Source: Desulfacinum sp. (lineage in GTDB: Bacteria > Desulfobacterota > Syntrophobacteria > Syntrophobacterales > DSM-9756). From it: a DNA stretch of 64,000 nucleotides. The notes under the pieces are model-generated. The model did no database searches. It saw only the letters and a program-made list of their open reading frames with translations, and was not told where the DNA came from. The position numbers and the translations under genes are program-made. Position 1 is the first letter of the stretch. Each line of letters begins with the position of its first letter. Where the stretch lies: assembly GCA_014359885.1 (NCBI GenBank), contig JACIYN010000016.1, positions 62,001 through 126,000 of the forward strand, given 5' to 3'. Shown piece after piece: positions 17,803 through 26,786 of this stretch.

Positions 17803-18129
17803 GTCGGTCTTGGTCTCCTCCTTGCTTCGTTGCCCAAAGGGCTGGTTCGGCTTGGGCCCTTGCGGGCCTTGGGAGGCAAGATTGGTGCCGGGAGCGCCCT
17901 CCTTGTGCCCTCGGGGGTGCCGGCGGGCCCGGTCCGCTGTCGTGGGCCTTCCAATTACCCGGCTTTGCGCGGCGATTCAAGGCCTATGTACGGACAGGCC
18001 CGAACAAGGTCTTGTGCAAAGAGGCTTTTCCCGGGCGAGCCCCTGTGCTAGACAAAGGTGGCGAAAATCCGCCTTCCAGGTGGCCGAAATCGGCCGGTGC
18101 CGTCGTCTCCCACAGCGAGTGGTCGTCCC
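17803..18129. other. 327-bp divergent intergenic region
   Basis: Separates the minus-strand cNMP/OAD cluster from the plus-strand histidine kinase. It must hold both promoters, but I see no sigma70 or sigma54 match I would defend, and no repeats. Confidence 0.4.
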
Positions 18130-21100
18130 ATGCCCCCTCCCCTGGGTATTTTTCGAAAATTCCTTCTGGCTTTTCTCCTCCTGTCCCTGGCGCCCCTGTG
18201 CGTCCTCGGCTTTTTCACCATTGAGCACATCCGGCAGGTGGGCACCCGGGCCATTGAAAGCACCTCCGAGGAGCTGGAACGCAAATCCAGGGAAGCCATT
18301 GAGCTTCGAGCGGTGGAACTGGCTCATCGGGTATCCGTCTTTTTAAAGGACTGTGAGGCCGATCTTCGAACGCTCCAGATGCTTCCCCGCGACGCCCACG
18401 TCTACCAGCAATTTTCTCTGAACCACCGCGGCGAGATCTGGACGCGGGAAGGGACCAACGAGGCCTACACGGAAGTGAGGCGCCTGATCCCGCTCTACAA
18501 GGAGGTGGCCTTTATCGGGCCTGACGGCGGGGAGCGCATAAGGATCGTAGGGGATCGGATCGTCGGGGGTGAGGAACTTCGCAACGTGACCGATCCCCGC
18601 AACACCACGTACGGGAGCGAGACTTACTTCCACGAGACGCGGGGGCTTCCGGCGGGAGGAATCTATGTCTCCCACGTGACCGGCTGGTACGTCACCCGGG
18701 AGGAGCAACTGGGTCGGGCGTCCAGCGTGGAAGAGGCCGTGGAGGGGGTGAAGTACGAAGGAGTGGTCCGATTCGCCGTGGCCTGCCACGGGGACGACGG
18801 CAGCTTCCAGGGGATGGTCATGCTTTCCCTGGACCATCGGCATCTCATGGAGATGACCCAGCATGTGCTGCCCACCGAAGAGCGGTTCGTGGTCTTTCCC
18901 AGCTACAGCAGCGGCAACTATGCCTTCATGTTCGACGATGAAGGCTGGATCATCAGCCACCCCAAGTTCTGGGACATCCGGGGCGTTCGACGGGACGGCA
19001 CCTTCTTCGATCCCCGTTCGCCCCTCTACAATGCGGAGGGCATCCGTGAGGGGCGGCTGCCGTTCAACCTGGATGCCGTGGCCTTCATCCATCCCAACTA
19101 TCCCTTTATCGCCCGGCAGGTGCGCCGGGGGCTTTCGGGCGTGACCCAAACCTTCAACGTGGGAGGCAACCCCCGGGTGATGGCCTACGCCCCCATCTTT
19201 TATGACACGGGCCCCTACAAGAAGTACGGCATCTTTGGGGGCATCACCATCGGGGTGCAGACGGCCAAGTTCGCCGAGCCGGCCACCTGGATCGAACGGC
19301 AGATCCGGGAGCTGGTGCGTCGGACCCGGACGAATTTCCTGCTGGTGGTGGGGCTTGCCATGGTGGGGGCCGTCCTGGCGGCCTATCTGCTGGCGCGGGC
19401 CATCACGGGTCCGCTCCGGGCCCTGACGGCCCAAGCCCAGAAGGTGGCCTCGGGGGAACGAAGCTGGGATCTTCGTATCCGGACGGGAGACGAGGTGGAG
19501 ATCCTGGCCCGGGAGTTTCACCGCATGACCCAGGAAGTCCAGGCCCACCGCAGCCGGCTGGAGCGGTCCCTGGCGGAGCTGGAAACGTCCAAGGCGGCCC
19601 TGGAGACCCATTCCGAAGAGCTCCAGCGCCAACTCCACGTGCTCAAGAACTTACACTACCTGAGCCACTACCTGGGGGTGGTCTTCGACCGCGAGATGCT
19701 CCTGGGGGCCGTGCTCAAGACCTGCGTGGAGGGGCTCGGCTTCGACCGCTCCATCCTCTATCTCTATGAACCCGAGTCCCAGAGGCTCGTGTGCCGCGGC
19801 ACCTTCGGCTTCAACCCGGAAGAGGAGGCCCGGGCCCGGGCCGCCGGCTATGACGTCCGAAGCCACGATTGCGTCCCCACACGGGTCTTCCGGCACGGAG
19901 AAACCGTCTTCGTCCGGGACATCACCAAGGATCACGATGCCACGGCGCTGGACCTCAAGATCTCGCAAGTTTCCGGCGTGCGGGTCTTCGCCTTCGTGCC
20001 CATCAAGGTGCGGGACCAGGTCATCGGGGTGCTGGGGGCGGACAATGCCCGCTCCGGGCGGCCTTTGGAGAAGATCCAGGTGGATTCCCTGCAGATCCTG
20101 GCAAACGATGCGGCCCGCGCCGTGGAGCGCTCGCTTCTCTATGAACAGATCGCCAAGGAGAGAAACTTCGTCCAGTTCATCTTCCGCCACTTCCCCATGG
20201 GGATCCTCACCCTGGACGCGGCAGGATGTGTCTCATCCATCAATCCCCAGGCCGAGAGGCTCTTGGGGCTTTCCCGCACGGAGTCGCTCTACCGGCCTTG
20301 GCGGGAGGTGTTTGCCCTTCAGGATCCATGGAGGGACGTGATCGGCGGGTTCCTGGCCGGCGAGGATCAGGAGAGGACCGCGGAGCTGGTGGTGGCGGGG
20401 GAGGGTGGCGAAGAGCGATTTGTGGAAGCCCACCTGGCGAAGATCGAACCCGACAACCAGGACGTGCGCCTGCTGATTGCCGTCCGGGACGTGTCGCGCC
20501 GCAAGAGAATGGAGGAATACCTGCGCCGGTCCGATCGCCTGATCAGCTTGGGCACCCTGTCGGCGGGCATCGCCCATGAGATCCGAAACCCCCTCACGGG
20601 TGTGTGCCTGATGCTGGACGATCTGCACGATCACCTGACGGACCGACCCCGGGAGCGGACGGTAATCGCCCGGGCCATGCAGGAGATGGAACGCCTGGAA
20701 AACCTGATCCACAGCCTGCTGGACTTTGCCTCCCCCGCTTCCCCGGGGCGCAAGAAGGCCGTCTCGTTGGAACAGGAGGTGCAAAAGACCCTTTTTCTCA
20801 TCAACAAGAGGTGCCGGGGACAAGGGGTTCGGGTGGAAGTGAAGGCTTTTCCCGAAAGTGTGCCGGTGACCGTGGATCCGGACCGGTTTCGCCAGGCCCT
20901 CTTGAACATTCTTCTCAATGCCATCGACGCCATGGGGGAAGGGGGACGGCTGAGCATTCAGATCTTGCCCGTGAGCGGGGACGAATCCCTGGCGGAAGGT
21001 CCGTGCATGCGGGTACTGGTGCGGGACACGGGAGCCGGTATCGCCAAGGAAGATCTGCCGTACATCTTCGATCCGTTCTTCAGCCGAAAGGCGGGCGGTG

Positions 21101-21279
21101 TGGGACTGGGACTGTCCATCGTCCACAGCATCGTGGAGGAACACGGGGGCAGGATCCACGTGGAGAGCGAGCCGGGATCGGGAACAACCTTCATCATGGA
21201 CTTTCCCCTGCCGACAGGCGGTTCGAGTGAGACGGCCGAAGGAGAGGTGGATGGAACGGATTCTGGTGGTGGACGATGA
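18130..21279 (+). CDS. Membrane sensor histidine kinase (Cache-HAMP-GAF-PAS-HisKA-HATPase)
   Basis: 1049 residues. TM1 (about 8-30), a periplasmic Cache-like sensor of about 350 residues, TM2 (about 400-425), HAMP, a coiled coil, GAF (about 530-680), PAS (about 690-790), H-box AGIAHEIRNPLTGV with His near 814, and HATPase boxes (LLNILLNAIDAMGEGG, DTGAGIAKEDLP, GVGLGLSIV). It autophosphorylates and should phosphorylate the sigma54 regulator whose gene overlaps its end by 29 nt. The ATG at 18130 fits the TM1 start; the frame opens at a GTG at 18058 but without a site. The external signal is unknown; Cache domains commonly bind small organic acids or amines. Confidence 0.9.
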   Translation: MPPPLGIFRKFLLAFLLLSLAPLCVLGFFTIEHIRQVGTRAIESTSEELERKSREAIELRAVELAHRVSVFLKDCEADLRTLQMLPRDAHVYQQFSLNHRGEIWTREGTNEAYTEVRRLIPLYKEVAFIGPDGGERIRIVGDRIVGGEELRNVTDPRNTTYGSETYFHETRGLPAGGIYVSHVTGWYVTREEQLGRASSVEEAVEGVKYEGVVRFAVACHGDDGSFQGMVMLSLDHRHLMEMTQHVLPTEERFVVFPSYSSGNYAFMFDDEGWIISHPKFWDIRGVRRDGTFFDPRSPLYNAEGIREGRLPFNLDAVAFIHPNYPFIARQVRRGLSGVTQTFNVGGNPRVMAYAPIFYDTGPYKKYGIFGGITIGVQTAKFAEPATWIERQIRELVRRTRTNFLLVVGLAMVGAVLAAYLLARAITGPLRALTAQAQKVASGERSWDLRIRTGDEVEILAREFHRMTQEVQAHRSRLERSLAELETSKAALETHSEELQRQLHVLKNLHYLSHYLGVVFDREMLLGAVLKTCVEGLGFDRSILYLYEPESQRLVCRGTFGFNPEEEARARAAGYDVRSHDCVPTRVFRHGETVFVRDITKDHDATALDLKISQVSGVRVFAFVPIKVRDQVIGVLGADNARSGRPLEKIQVDSLQILANDAARAVERSLLYEQIAKERNFVQFIFRHFPMGILTLDAAGCVSSINPQAERLLGLSRTESLYRPWREVFALQDPWRDVIGGFLAGEDQERTAELVVAGEGGEERFVEAHLAKIEPDNQDVRLLIAVRDVSRRKRMEEYLRRSDRLISLGTLSAGIAHEIRNPLTGVCLMLDDLHDHLTDRPRERTVIARAMQEMERLENLIHSLLDFASPASPGRKKAVSLEQEVQKTLFLINKRCRGQGVRVEVKAFPESVPVTVDPDRFRQALLNILLNAIDAMGEGGRLSIQILPVSGDESLAEGPCMRVLVRDTGAGIAKEDLPYIFDPFFSRKAGGVGLGLSIVHSIVEEHGGRIHVESEPGSGTTFIMDFPLPTGGSSETAEGEVDGTDSGGGR

Positions 21280-22627
21280 GCCTTTCATCTGCGAGAACCT
21301 GGAAAGGATCCTTTCGGAGGAAGGCTACGCCGTTACGGTGACTTCCACGGGATCGGAGGCCCTGGAACTTCTATCGGGGGAGCCCGCGGATCTGGTGCTG
21401 TTGGACCTCAATCTCCCGGACCTATCGGGGCTGGACGTCCTGAAGGCGGCCAAGGAGCGGGATCCTTCCCTGCTGGTCATTGTCATCACGGGCTACGCCT
21501 CGGTGGAGTCGGCCGTGCAGGCCATCAAGGCGGGGGCCTACGACTACCTGAAGAAGCCTTTCAAGGCCGATGCCATCAAACTCATCGTGAAGCTGGCCCT
21601 GGAGACCCAGCGCCTCAAAAGAGAAGTGGACTATTTGGTGGGGCGTCGCGGAGCGGAGGGCGATCCCATCGTGGCGGAAAGCCCCGAGTTCCGAAAGGTT
21701 CTGGATCAGGTGCGGGAGGTGGCCAAGCACCCCGACACGACCGTTCTCATTACGGGGGAGAGCGGCACGGGCAAAGAACTGGTAGCCCGAAGGGTCCACC
21801 GGTGGAGCGCGCGGGCGAGACGCCCTTTCCTGGAAGTCAACTGCGCCGCGCTGCCGGAGTCCCTTTTGGAAAGCGAGCTTTTCGGCTACGAGAAGGGGGC
21901 TTTCACGGGAGCGTCGGGAGCCAGGGTGGGGCTCCTGGAGGCCGCGGAAGGCGGTTCCATCTTCCTGGACGAAATCGGCGAAATGGATCTGGGCCTTCAG
22001 GCCAAGCTGCTCCGGGTGCTGGAAGACAAGAAGGTCCGGCGCATCGGAGGCACTCGGGCCCGCGCCGTGGATGTGCGCATCATTGCCGCGACCAACAAGG
22101 ACTTGGAGCGTGCCGTGCGGGAAAAGCGCTTCCGGGAGGATCTCTACTACCGGCTGAATATCTTTCCTATCCGGCTGCCTCCCCTGCGCGACCGACCGGC
22201 GGATATCGAAGCGCTGGCAAAATTCTTTCTTTCCCACTATACACAAAAATTTGGAAGACGTTTTGCGGGCATGGCCCCCCAGGTGGTGCGACTCTTTCAA
22301 AGCTATCCTTGGCCCGGCAATGTGCGGGAGCTCAAGAACGTCCTGGAGCGCATCTGCATCATGCACGACGGGGAAACCCTGGACGTGGAGATGGTGCCCC
22401 GGGAGATCGCCGCGTCCAGCGGTTCGGATGGGAAGGCGGAGGAATCGTTCGATCCCGCCGAGCAGGGCCTGGATTTGGAGGCGGCGGTGGAGCGTTTCAC
22501 GCGAAGCCTGCTGGAAAAGGCCCTGGCCCGCAGCGGCGGCAACATCTCCCAGGCGGCCAAGCTTCTGGGCATCCCCCGGGGAACCCTGCGCTACAAGCTG
22601 GAAAAGTATGCGATCCGAAGCGACTGA
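21251..22627 (+). CDS. Sigma54-dependent response regulator (NtrC family)
   Basis: 458 residues: receiver domain 1-120 with DDE and phospho-acceptor Asp52 in VLLDLNLPDLSG, AAA+ domain about 145-380 with Walker A GESGTGKE, the sigma54-contacting GAFTGA loop (about 215), GGSIFLDEIGEM and the arginine-finger region, and a Fis-type C-terminal HTH (GNISQAAKLLGIPRGTLRYK). It activates sigma54-RNA polymerase promoters when phosphorylated. Start at ATG 21251 behind GGAGAGG, inside the kinase gene, giving translational coupling. Target promoters are not apparent in the immediate region. Confidence 0.95.
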   Translation: MERILVVDDEPFICENLERILSEEGYAVTVTSTGSEALELLSGEPADLVLLDLNLPDLSGLDVLKAAKERDPSLLVIVITGYASVESAVQAIKAGAYDYLKKPFKADAIKLIVKLALETQRLKREVDYLVGRRGAEGDPIVAESPEFRKVLDQVREVAKHPDTTVLITGESGTGKELVARRVHRWSARARRPFLEVNCAALPESLLESELFGYEKGAFTGASGARVGLLEAAEGGSIFLDEIGEMDLGLQAKLLRVLEDKKVRRIGGTRARAVDVRIIAATNKDLERAVREKRFREDLYYRLNIFPIRLPPLRDRPADIEALAKFFLSHYTQKFGRRFAGMAPQVVRLFQSYPWPGNVRELKNVLERICIMHDGETLDVEMVPREIAASSGSDGKAEESFDPAEQGLDLEAAVERFTRSLLEKALARSGGNISQAAKLLGIPRGTLRYKLEKYAIRSD

Positions 22628-22696
22628 GATCCCTTACCCATTTTAGCCGCCTTCCAAGGTCCGGCATGGTCCCAACAGATCCAATCCTCGCTGGAA

Positions 22697-22980
22697 TTGA
22701 GCCATAGGCCGGAACAGCTGAAGGCTCGGCTGAGAGATCAACTGTCCGAATTCCAGCACCTGATTGAAAGCCGGCGGCTGGAGGACGCCGAGCGCCTGAA
22801 CGAGCTTGCCGGCAAGCTGACCCAGCTTCGGGATCGTTTTCTCTCCATGCGCACCACCTTCGTGCAGCTGCAGAAGCAGACCAGCATGATCCCACAGCTG
22901 GAAAAACAGGCGTTGCTGGACGGCCTGACGGAATTGCCCAACCGTCGGGCCTATGAACAGAAACTCAAGGAGGAATGGGC
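22697..22980 (+). pseudogene. Truncated GGDEF (diguanylate cyclase) remnant
   Basis: After a helical, coiled-coil-like lead (RDQLSEFQHLIESRRLEDAE and following), the frame reaches LEKQALLDGLTELPNRRAYE, the invariant start of a GGDEF domain, and continues for about 13 residues before meeting repeat sequence at 22982. The rest of the GGDEF domain, including the active-site signature, is absent. Translation would run on through the repeat to 23104 with unrelated residues. The only start is a TTG without a good site, in the same frame as the preceding regulator stop. I read it as the 5' half of a gene cut by a small repeat element. Confidence 0.75.
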
Positions 22981-22981
22981 C

Positions 22982-23100
22982 AGGAGCTTGTCAGGCAATG
23001 TGCCCGAGAGCCCTTTGGCGTGGCAGCGCTGGGCCCTGGCCCCAACGAAAGGCGGGCGAGACGCCCGCGCTCCCAGGATAAGGCGGTTTGGGTCAGGCTC
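22982..23100. mobile_element. MITE-like repeat fragment, copy C
   Basis: Begins AGGAGCTTGTCAGGCAATG, close to AGGAGCCTGTCCGAGAATG at the left end of copy B, and ends TTTGGGTCAGGCTCTTAG, close to its right end. The interior is short and holds a GCGGGC-GAGAC-GCCCGC hairpin followed by CGCTCCCAGG, also seen at 61028-61047. It separates the GGDEF remnant from the proC stop. Confidence 0.5.
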
Positions 23101-23913
23101 TTAGCTTCCCAGCGCCTTGGACCGCTCCGTGGCGGCGCGGACCGCCCCCATCACGGCTCCCCGAACCCCCCGCTTTTCCAGCACTTCCAGGCCGTGGATG
23201 GTGGTCCCGCCGGGGGATGTGACCATATCCTTCAGTTCCGAAGGGTGGCGCCCCGTTTCCTGGACCATCCGGACCGTACCCAGAACGGTTTGCACCACCA
23301 GGTCCCTGGCCACTGGGCGCGGAATGCCCATGAGGACCCCCCCGTCGATGAGGGATTCCAGGAAGTGGAGCACATAGGCGGGCCCGCTTCCCGTGAGGCC
23401 CGTCACGGCGTCCAGGAGCTTCTCGTCCAGTTCGTGGGCGATGCCCACGGCTCGAAAGAGCGTGAGAGCCGCTTCCATGTGGGTGTCGTCGGCATGGCGT
23501 CCCCTGGCCAGGGCGCTGGCCCCCTGAAGCACCAGGGCGGGGGTGTTGGGCATCACCCGCACCACCGGGATTCCCGGGGGAAGGGCGTCTTCCATGGTTC
23601 TCAGGGGCACCCCGGCGGCGATGCTGATGATAAGGGGGCGGTGGGCCACGCAGTCCGCCAGATCGTTCAGGACATCCGCCATGTTTTGGGGCTTCACGGC
23701 CAAAACGAGCACCCGGGCCGCCTGGGCGCAGGCCGCAAGCGTCTCGGTCCCAACCACCCCGTAGACGGCTTGCAGGTGTTCCATGCGCTCCCGGCTCACG
23801 TCGAAGACCACCACACGCTGTGCGGGAAGAATGCCCGCCTGAAGGACGCCGCGGATGAGCGCCTCGCCCATGTTGCCCCCGCCGATAAACCCCACCGTTG
23901 CCGTATCGAGCAT
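23101..23913 (-). CDS. proC: Pyrroline-5-carboxylate reductase
   Basis: 270 residues. Rossmann motif VGFIGGGNMGEALIRGV, then LAVKPQN, SIAAGVPL, VRVMPNTPALV and the family signature region TGLTGSGPAYVLHFLESLIDGG followed by TSPGGTTIHGLEVLE. It reduces pyrroline-5-carboxylate to proline with NAD(P)H in the cytoplasm. The ATG at 23913 follows AGAGGAGG; an upstream in-frame GTG (23943) lacks a site. It stands alone; the repeat fragment borders its stop. Confidence 0.96.
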   Translation of the reverse strand: MLDTATVGFIGGGNMGEALIRGVLQAGILPAQRVVVFDVSRERMEHLQAVYGVVGTETLAACAQAARVLVLAVKPQNMADVLNDLADCVAHRPLIISIAAGVPLRTMEDALPPGIPVVRVMPNTPALVLQGASALARGRHADDTHMEAALTLFRAVGIAHELDEKLLDAVTGLTGSGPAYVLHFLESLIDGGVLMGIPRPVARDLVVQTVLGTVRMVQETGRHPSELKDMVTSPGGTTIHGLEVLEKRGVRGAVMGAVRAATERSKALGS

Positions 23914-24219
23914 GAAAAACCTCCTCTTTCTGCCGATTCGCACTCAGAATTCTGGCCCAAATTGGACGATTCCCTCCCATGGTGCGGGTCGGATGGGCGG
24001 GCGTACAGCCCGCCCCTGTGAAAGCCGATGAACCGCCGTGGCTGCACTGCCGCGGTCCGAAGCGGAGATGTCCTTGTGCCGCACCGAGGTTTTCGCTAAA
24101 GTATTTTCAAGACCCCGCCGTCAGGGGAGGGTCCTGTTCTTATACATCATGTTCACGGTTTCGAAGGATTTCTTTCTTTTCCATGGGGACCTGCGGGTCT
24201 GATGCGACGAGAGGGTGCC
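23914..24219. other. 306-bp divergent intergenic region with GC hairpin
   Basis: Between proC and the GNAT gene. It contains an 8-bp-stem hairpin GGGCGGGC-GTACA-GCCCGCCC (23995-24015) of the same type as the other GC palindromes. No gene and no promoter I can defend. Confidence 0.45.
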
Positions 24220-24810
24220 ATGAACCGAGCCCTGGCCGACCGGCCCCAACCCAAGGAGTGCGTCCTCAATAACGGCGAGATCGTTTCCTTTCGTCTCCTC
24301 ACGGGCGAAGAGGAGGAAGCCGTACGAGCCTTCTTCCACGATATTCCCGATCATGAGGTGGAAGGCTTCCGGGAACAGGTGCCGGACCCCCGCACGGTCG
24401 GCCGCTGGATCAAGGCCTTGGATTACGGACGGGTGCTGCCCCTGGCGGCCTGGAGTACGGAACGGACCCGGATCGTGGGCCTGGCTTCCCTCAATCGCAT
24501 GGTGGGCGCCTACCGGCACGTGGCCGAAGTCTACGTGGTGGTGGGGACCGATCACCGGAAGCTCGGCCTGGGATCCTCCCTCATCAAGGAACTGGTGGAG
24601 ATCGCCACCCGCCGCGGCCTCTATTTCCTCAAGGCCAAGGTGCTCACCGAAAACCAGCTGGCTCTCCGGGCCTTCCGCCAGTTGGGCTTTGAAGTCAAGG
24701 CCACCCTGGAAGACTACTTCATGACCATGGACGGCAAGACCAAGGACGTGGCCTTGATGCTCAAGAGGCTCCGTTTCGACATGGAAGAGGATTTCTTCTA
24801 CGTGTTCTGA
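24220..24810 (+). CDS. GNAT-family N-acetyltransferase
   Basis: 196 residues. The acetyl-CoA fold is visible in VAEVYVVVGTDHRKLGLGSSLIKELVEIA, with the acetyl-CoA pyrophosphate-binding loop (usual Q/RxxGxG/A) as HRKLGLG, and ENQLALRAFRQLGFEVKATLED, the typical motif of the final strands. The substrate is unknown; the length and acidic N-terminal part resemble protein or small-molecule acetyltransferases rather than ribosomal RimI. GAGAGGG precedes the ATG at 24220. A response-regulator gene with its own promoter follows. Confidence 0.85.
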   Translation: MNRALADRPQPKECVLNNGEIVSFRLLTGEEEEAVRAFFHDIPDHEVEGFREQVPDPRTVGRWIKALDYGRVLPLAAWSTERTRIVGLASLNRMVGAYRHVAEVYVVVGTDHRKLGLGSSLIKELVEIATRRGLYFLKAKVLTENQLALRAFRQLGFEVKATLEDYFMTMDGKTKDVALMLKRLRFDMEEDFFYVF

Positions 24811-24836
24811 TCAGCCCCGGTCTTGCCAAAAGCGTG

Positions 24837-24865
24837 TTGACACGGGCTTTACGGCCCGCTAAATT
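24837..24865 (+). promoter_or_regulatory. Sigma70 promoter of the single-domain response regulator
   Basis: TTGACA (24837-24842), 17-bp spacer, TAAATT (24860-24865). The spacer contains GGGC-TTTACG-GCCC, a small inverted repeat that could be an operator. Confidence 0.7.
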
Positions 24866-24937
24866 AAAGAACAATTTCACATTCCCAGGCGCCCTTTCTC
24901 CTGCACCGGACCTGCCTCTAGCCCCGGAGGAATGCCC

Positions 24938-25357
24938 ATGGCGACGAAGGGAAGGATCCTCATTGTGGACGATGATGCGGATTTCGCCAAGTCGACCAAA
25001 ATGATCCTGCTGGCGGACGACTACGAAGTGGTGATCGCGAGCGACGGCAAGGAGGGCCTTCGAAAGGTTCAGGAAGAAAAGCCCGATCTCATCATCCTGG
25101 ACATCATGATGGAGAGCATCTTCGAGGGCTTCAGCCTGGTGAGTTCCCTTCGCTCCGACCCTCAGTTGGCGGCCTACAAAAACATTCCCATTCTCATGGT
25201 CTCCAGTGTGCGTTCGGACACGGGATCGCGGTTTGCCTTCGACGATCCCGAAGACATGGGATCGCTTCCGGAGCCCGACGACTACCTGGACAAGCCTTTC
25301 AAACCCAAGGAACTTCTCGACAGAGTCGCCGAATTGATGGCCCGCAAGCGGGCGTAA
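24938..25357 (+). CDS. Single-domain response regulator
   Basis: 139 residues, a lone receiver domain: acidic pocket DDDAD near residue 11-15, phospho-acceptor Asp55 in LIILDIMMES, the switch Ser/Thr in LMVSSVRSD and Lys in YLDKPFKP. An insert after the switch residue (residues about 92-110, DTGSRFAFDDPEDMGSLPEP) lengthens the usual 120-residue domain. No output domain, so it probably acts by protein contacts, perhaps with the hybrid kinase encoded next. The ATG at 24938 has GGAGG eight bases upstream. Confidence 0.9.
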   Translation: MATKGRILIVDDDADFAKSTKMILLADDYEVVIASDGKEGLRKVQEEKPDLIILDIMMESIFEGFSLVSSLRSDPQLAAYKNIPILMVSSVRSDTGSRFAFDDPEDMGSLPEPDDYLDKPFKPKELLDRVAELMARKRA

Positions 25358-25436
25358 GAGGCCCCGTTGCCCTGTCAGCTCCCGATGCGGCAAGGCCGGG
25401 AGCCGACGGCCGGCATGTGCCGGGGCCGTCCAGGGG

Positions 25437-26624
25437 ATGGACTGCAGCACAACAAGGTCCGATGGCCTGCGCGGGGGCTTCGACCGAACGAGAGTGCTTA
25501 AGGTGGATCCACCCAAGGTTCTTGTCATTGATGATGAGGAGATCGCCCGGGTTTCGTGCCGCAGGGTCTTGGCTCGGGAGGGCATCTCCGTAAGCCTTGC
25601 GTCCAGTGGTCGCGAAGGGCTGGAGACCCTCATGCGGGAACCCCACGATCTGGTCCTGGTGGATCTCAAGATGGCCGAGATGGACGGGGTGGAAGTGGTC
25701 CGGCGCATCCACGCCTTCGATCCCAGCATCGTCACGGTCATCATCACGGGCTACGCCACCATCGAAAGCGCCGTGGCGGTGATGAAGGAAGGGGCCTACG
25801 ACTACCTGCCCAAGCCCTTCACGCCGGACGAACTGCTCATCGTGGTGCGGCGCGGGCTGGAAAAGCGCCGGCTGGATCTGGAGTCCCGGGCGCTTCGGGA
25901 AGAAAAGGAGGCCATGGAGCGCAACTTCGTGACCATGGTCACCCACCAGCTCCGTTCGCCCTTGGCGGCCATCCTGCAATACTTCGAGGTGTTGCTGGCG
26001 GGAATCGGCGGGGAGCTGAGCGAAAGCCAGCGCGAGATGCTCCAGCGCGCCAAGGACCGGCTGGAATCGCTCATGGCTCTCATCAACGACTGGCTGGACA
26101 TGAGCCGTCTGAACGAAGGCGATATCGTGAACCGGCTGCGCCCGGTGGATTTGAAGCAATGTCTGGATGAGGCTCTCAAAGGCCTGGAATGGTCTGCAAA
26201 ACAAAAGAACGTTTCCCTCCTTGTGGACATTCCGCAGGATCTGCCCAGGATCCAGGCGGATCCGGACACTTTCCGCGAGGTGCTGAGCAACCTGATCTCC
26301 AACGCCGTCAAGTACAACCGGACCGGTGGGCGGGTGACGATCCGGGCCCGCGATCAAAACGGGTCGGTCCGGGTGGAGGTGGAAGACACGGGCGTGGGGA
26401 TCGACGAAAAGGAAATTCCTTTCATCTTCGAGCAGTTCTACAGGGCCAGGGACCGGGAAGTGAGGGCACAGGAGGGCACGGGTCTGGGACTGGCCATCGC
26501 CCGCAAGATCGTCCGGGCCCATGGTGGCGCCATGGAGGTGAAAAGCCGAAAAGGGGAAGGATCCACTTTTGCGGTGATCGTCCATGCGGCCGCGGCCGAA
26601 GGGACCGGGAAGGAACGCCCATAG
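25437..26624 (+). CDS. Receiver-histidine kinase hybrid protein
   Basis: 395 residues, cytoplasmic. Receiver domain at about 27-145 (VLVIDDEEIARVSC, phospho-acceptor in LVLVDLKMAEMDG, Lys in LPKPFTPDE), then a HisKA domain with H-box MVTHQLRSPLAAIL and HATPase boxes NLISNAVKYNRTGG, DTGVGIDEKEIP and GTGLGLAIARKIV. The receiver-first order means kinase activity may be set by phosphorylation from another kinase. The start is uncertain: ATG 25437 has only GGGG in front; GTG at 25494 or 25503 would begin closer to the receiver. It follows the lone receiver gene by 79 bp. Confidence 0.88.
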   Translation: MDCSTTRSDGLRGGFDRTRVLKVDPPKVLVIDDEEIARVSCRRVLAREGISVSLASSGREGLETLMREPHDLVLVDLKMAEMDGVEVVRRIHAFDPSIVTVIITGYATIESAVAVMKEGAYDYLPKPFTPDELLIVVRRGLEKRRLDLESRALREEKEAMERNFVTMVTHQLRSPLAAILQYFEVLLAGIGGELSESQREMLQRAKDRLESLMALINDWLDMSRLNEGDIVNRLRPVDLKQCLDEALKGLEWSAKQKNVSLLVDIPQDLPRIQADPDTFREVLSNLISNAVKYNRTGGRVTIRARDQNGSVRVEVEDTGVGIDEKEIPFIFEQFYRARDREVRAQEGTGLGLAIARKIVRAHGGAMEVKSRKGEGSTFAVIVHAAAAEGTGKERP

Positions 26625-26668
26625 AGGCAGAAGAGATGAGGCGGTATGGGGGCGCGACGGGGGATGAA

Positions 26669-26707
26669 TGCACAATTTTCCCCTTGACGGCGAGACGACG
26701 TTGTGCA
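26669..26707. promoter_or_regulatory. Inverted repeat upstream of nuoE
   Basis: TGCACAA (26669-26675) and TTGTGCA (26701-26707) are exact complements 25 bp apart, in the 162-bp gap before nuoE, flanking a TTGACG that could be a -35 element. No convincing -10 is present. It may be an operator pair; the regulator is unknown. Confidence 0.35.
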
Positions 26708-26786
26708 AAAAATCACGTGATCCATCCGTCCCGCCGAGTCAGGTCCAATCCCCAGCCCCCAGCCAACAGTGCGGAGGCTCCATCAG

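Noticed and set aside
23093..23980. Larger minus-strand ORF over proC
   Set aside because: It is in another frame; the proC frame has all family motifs.
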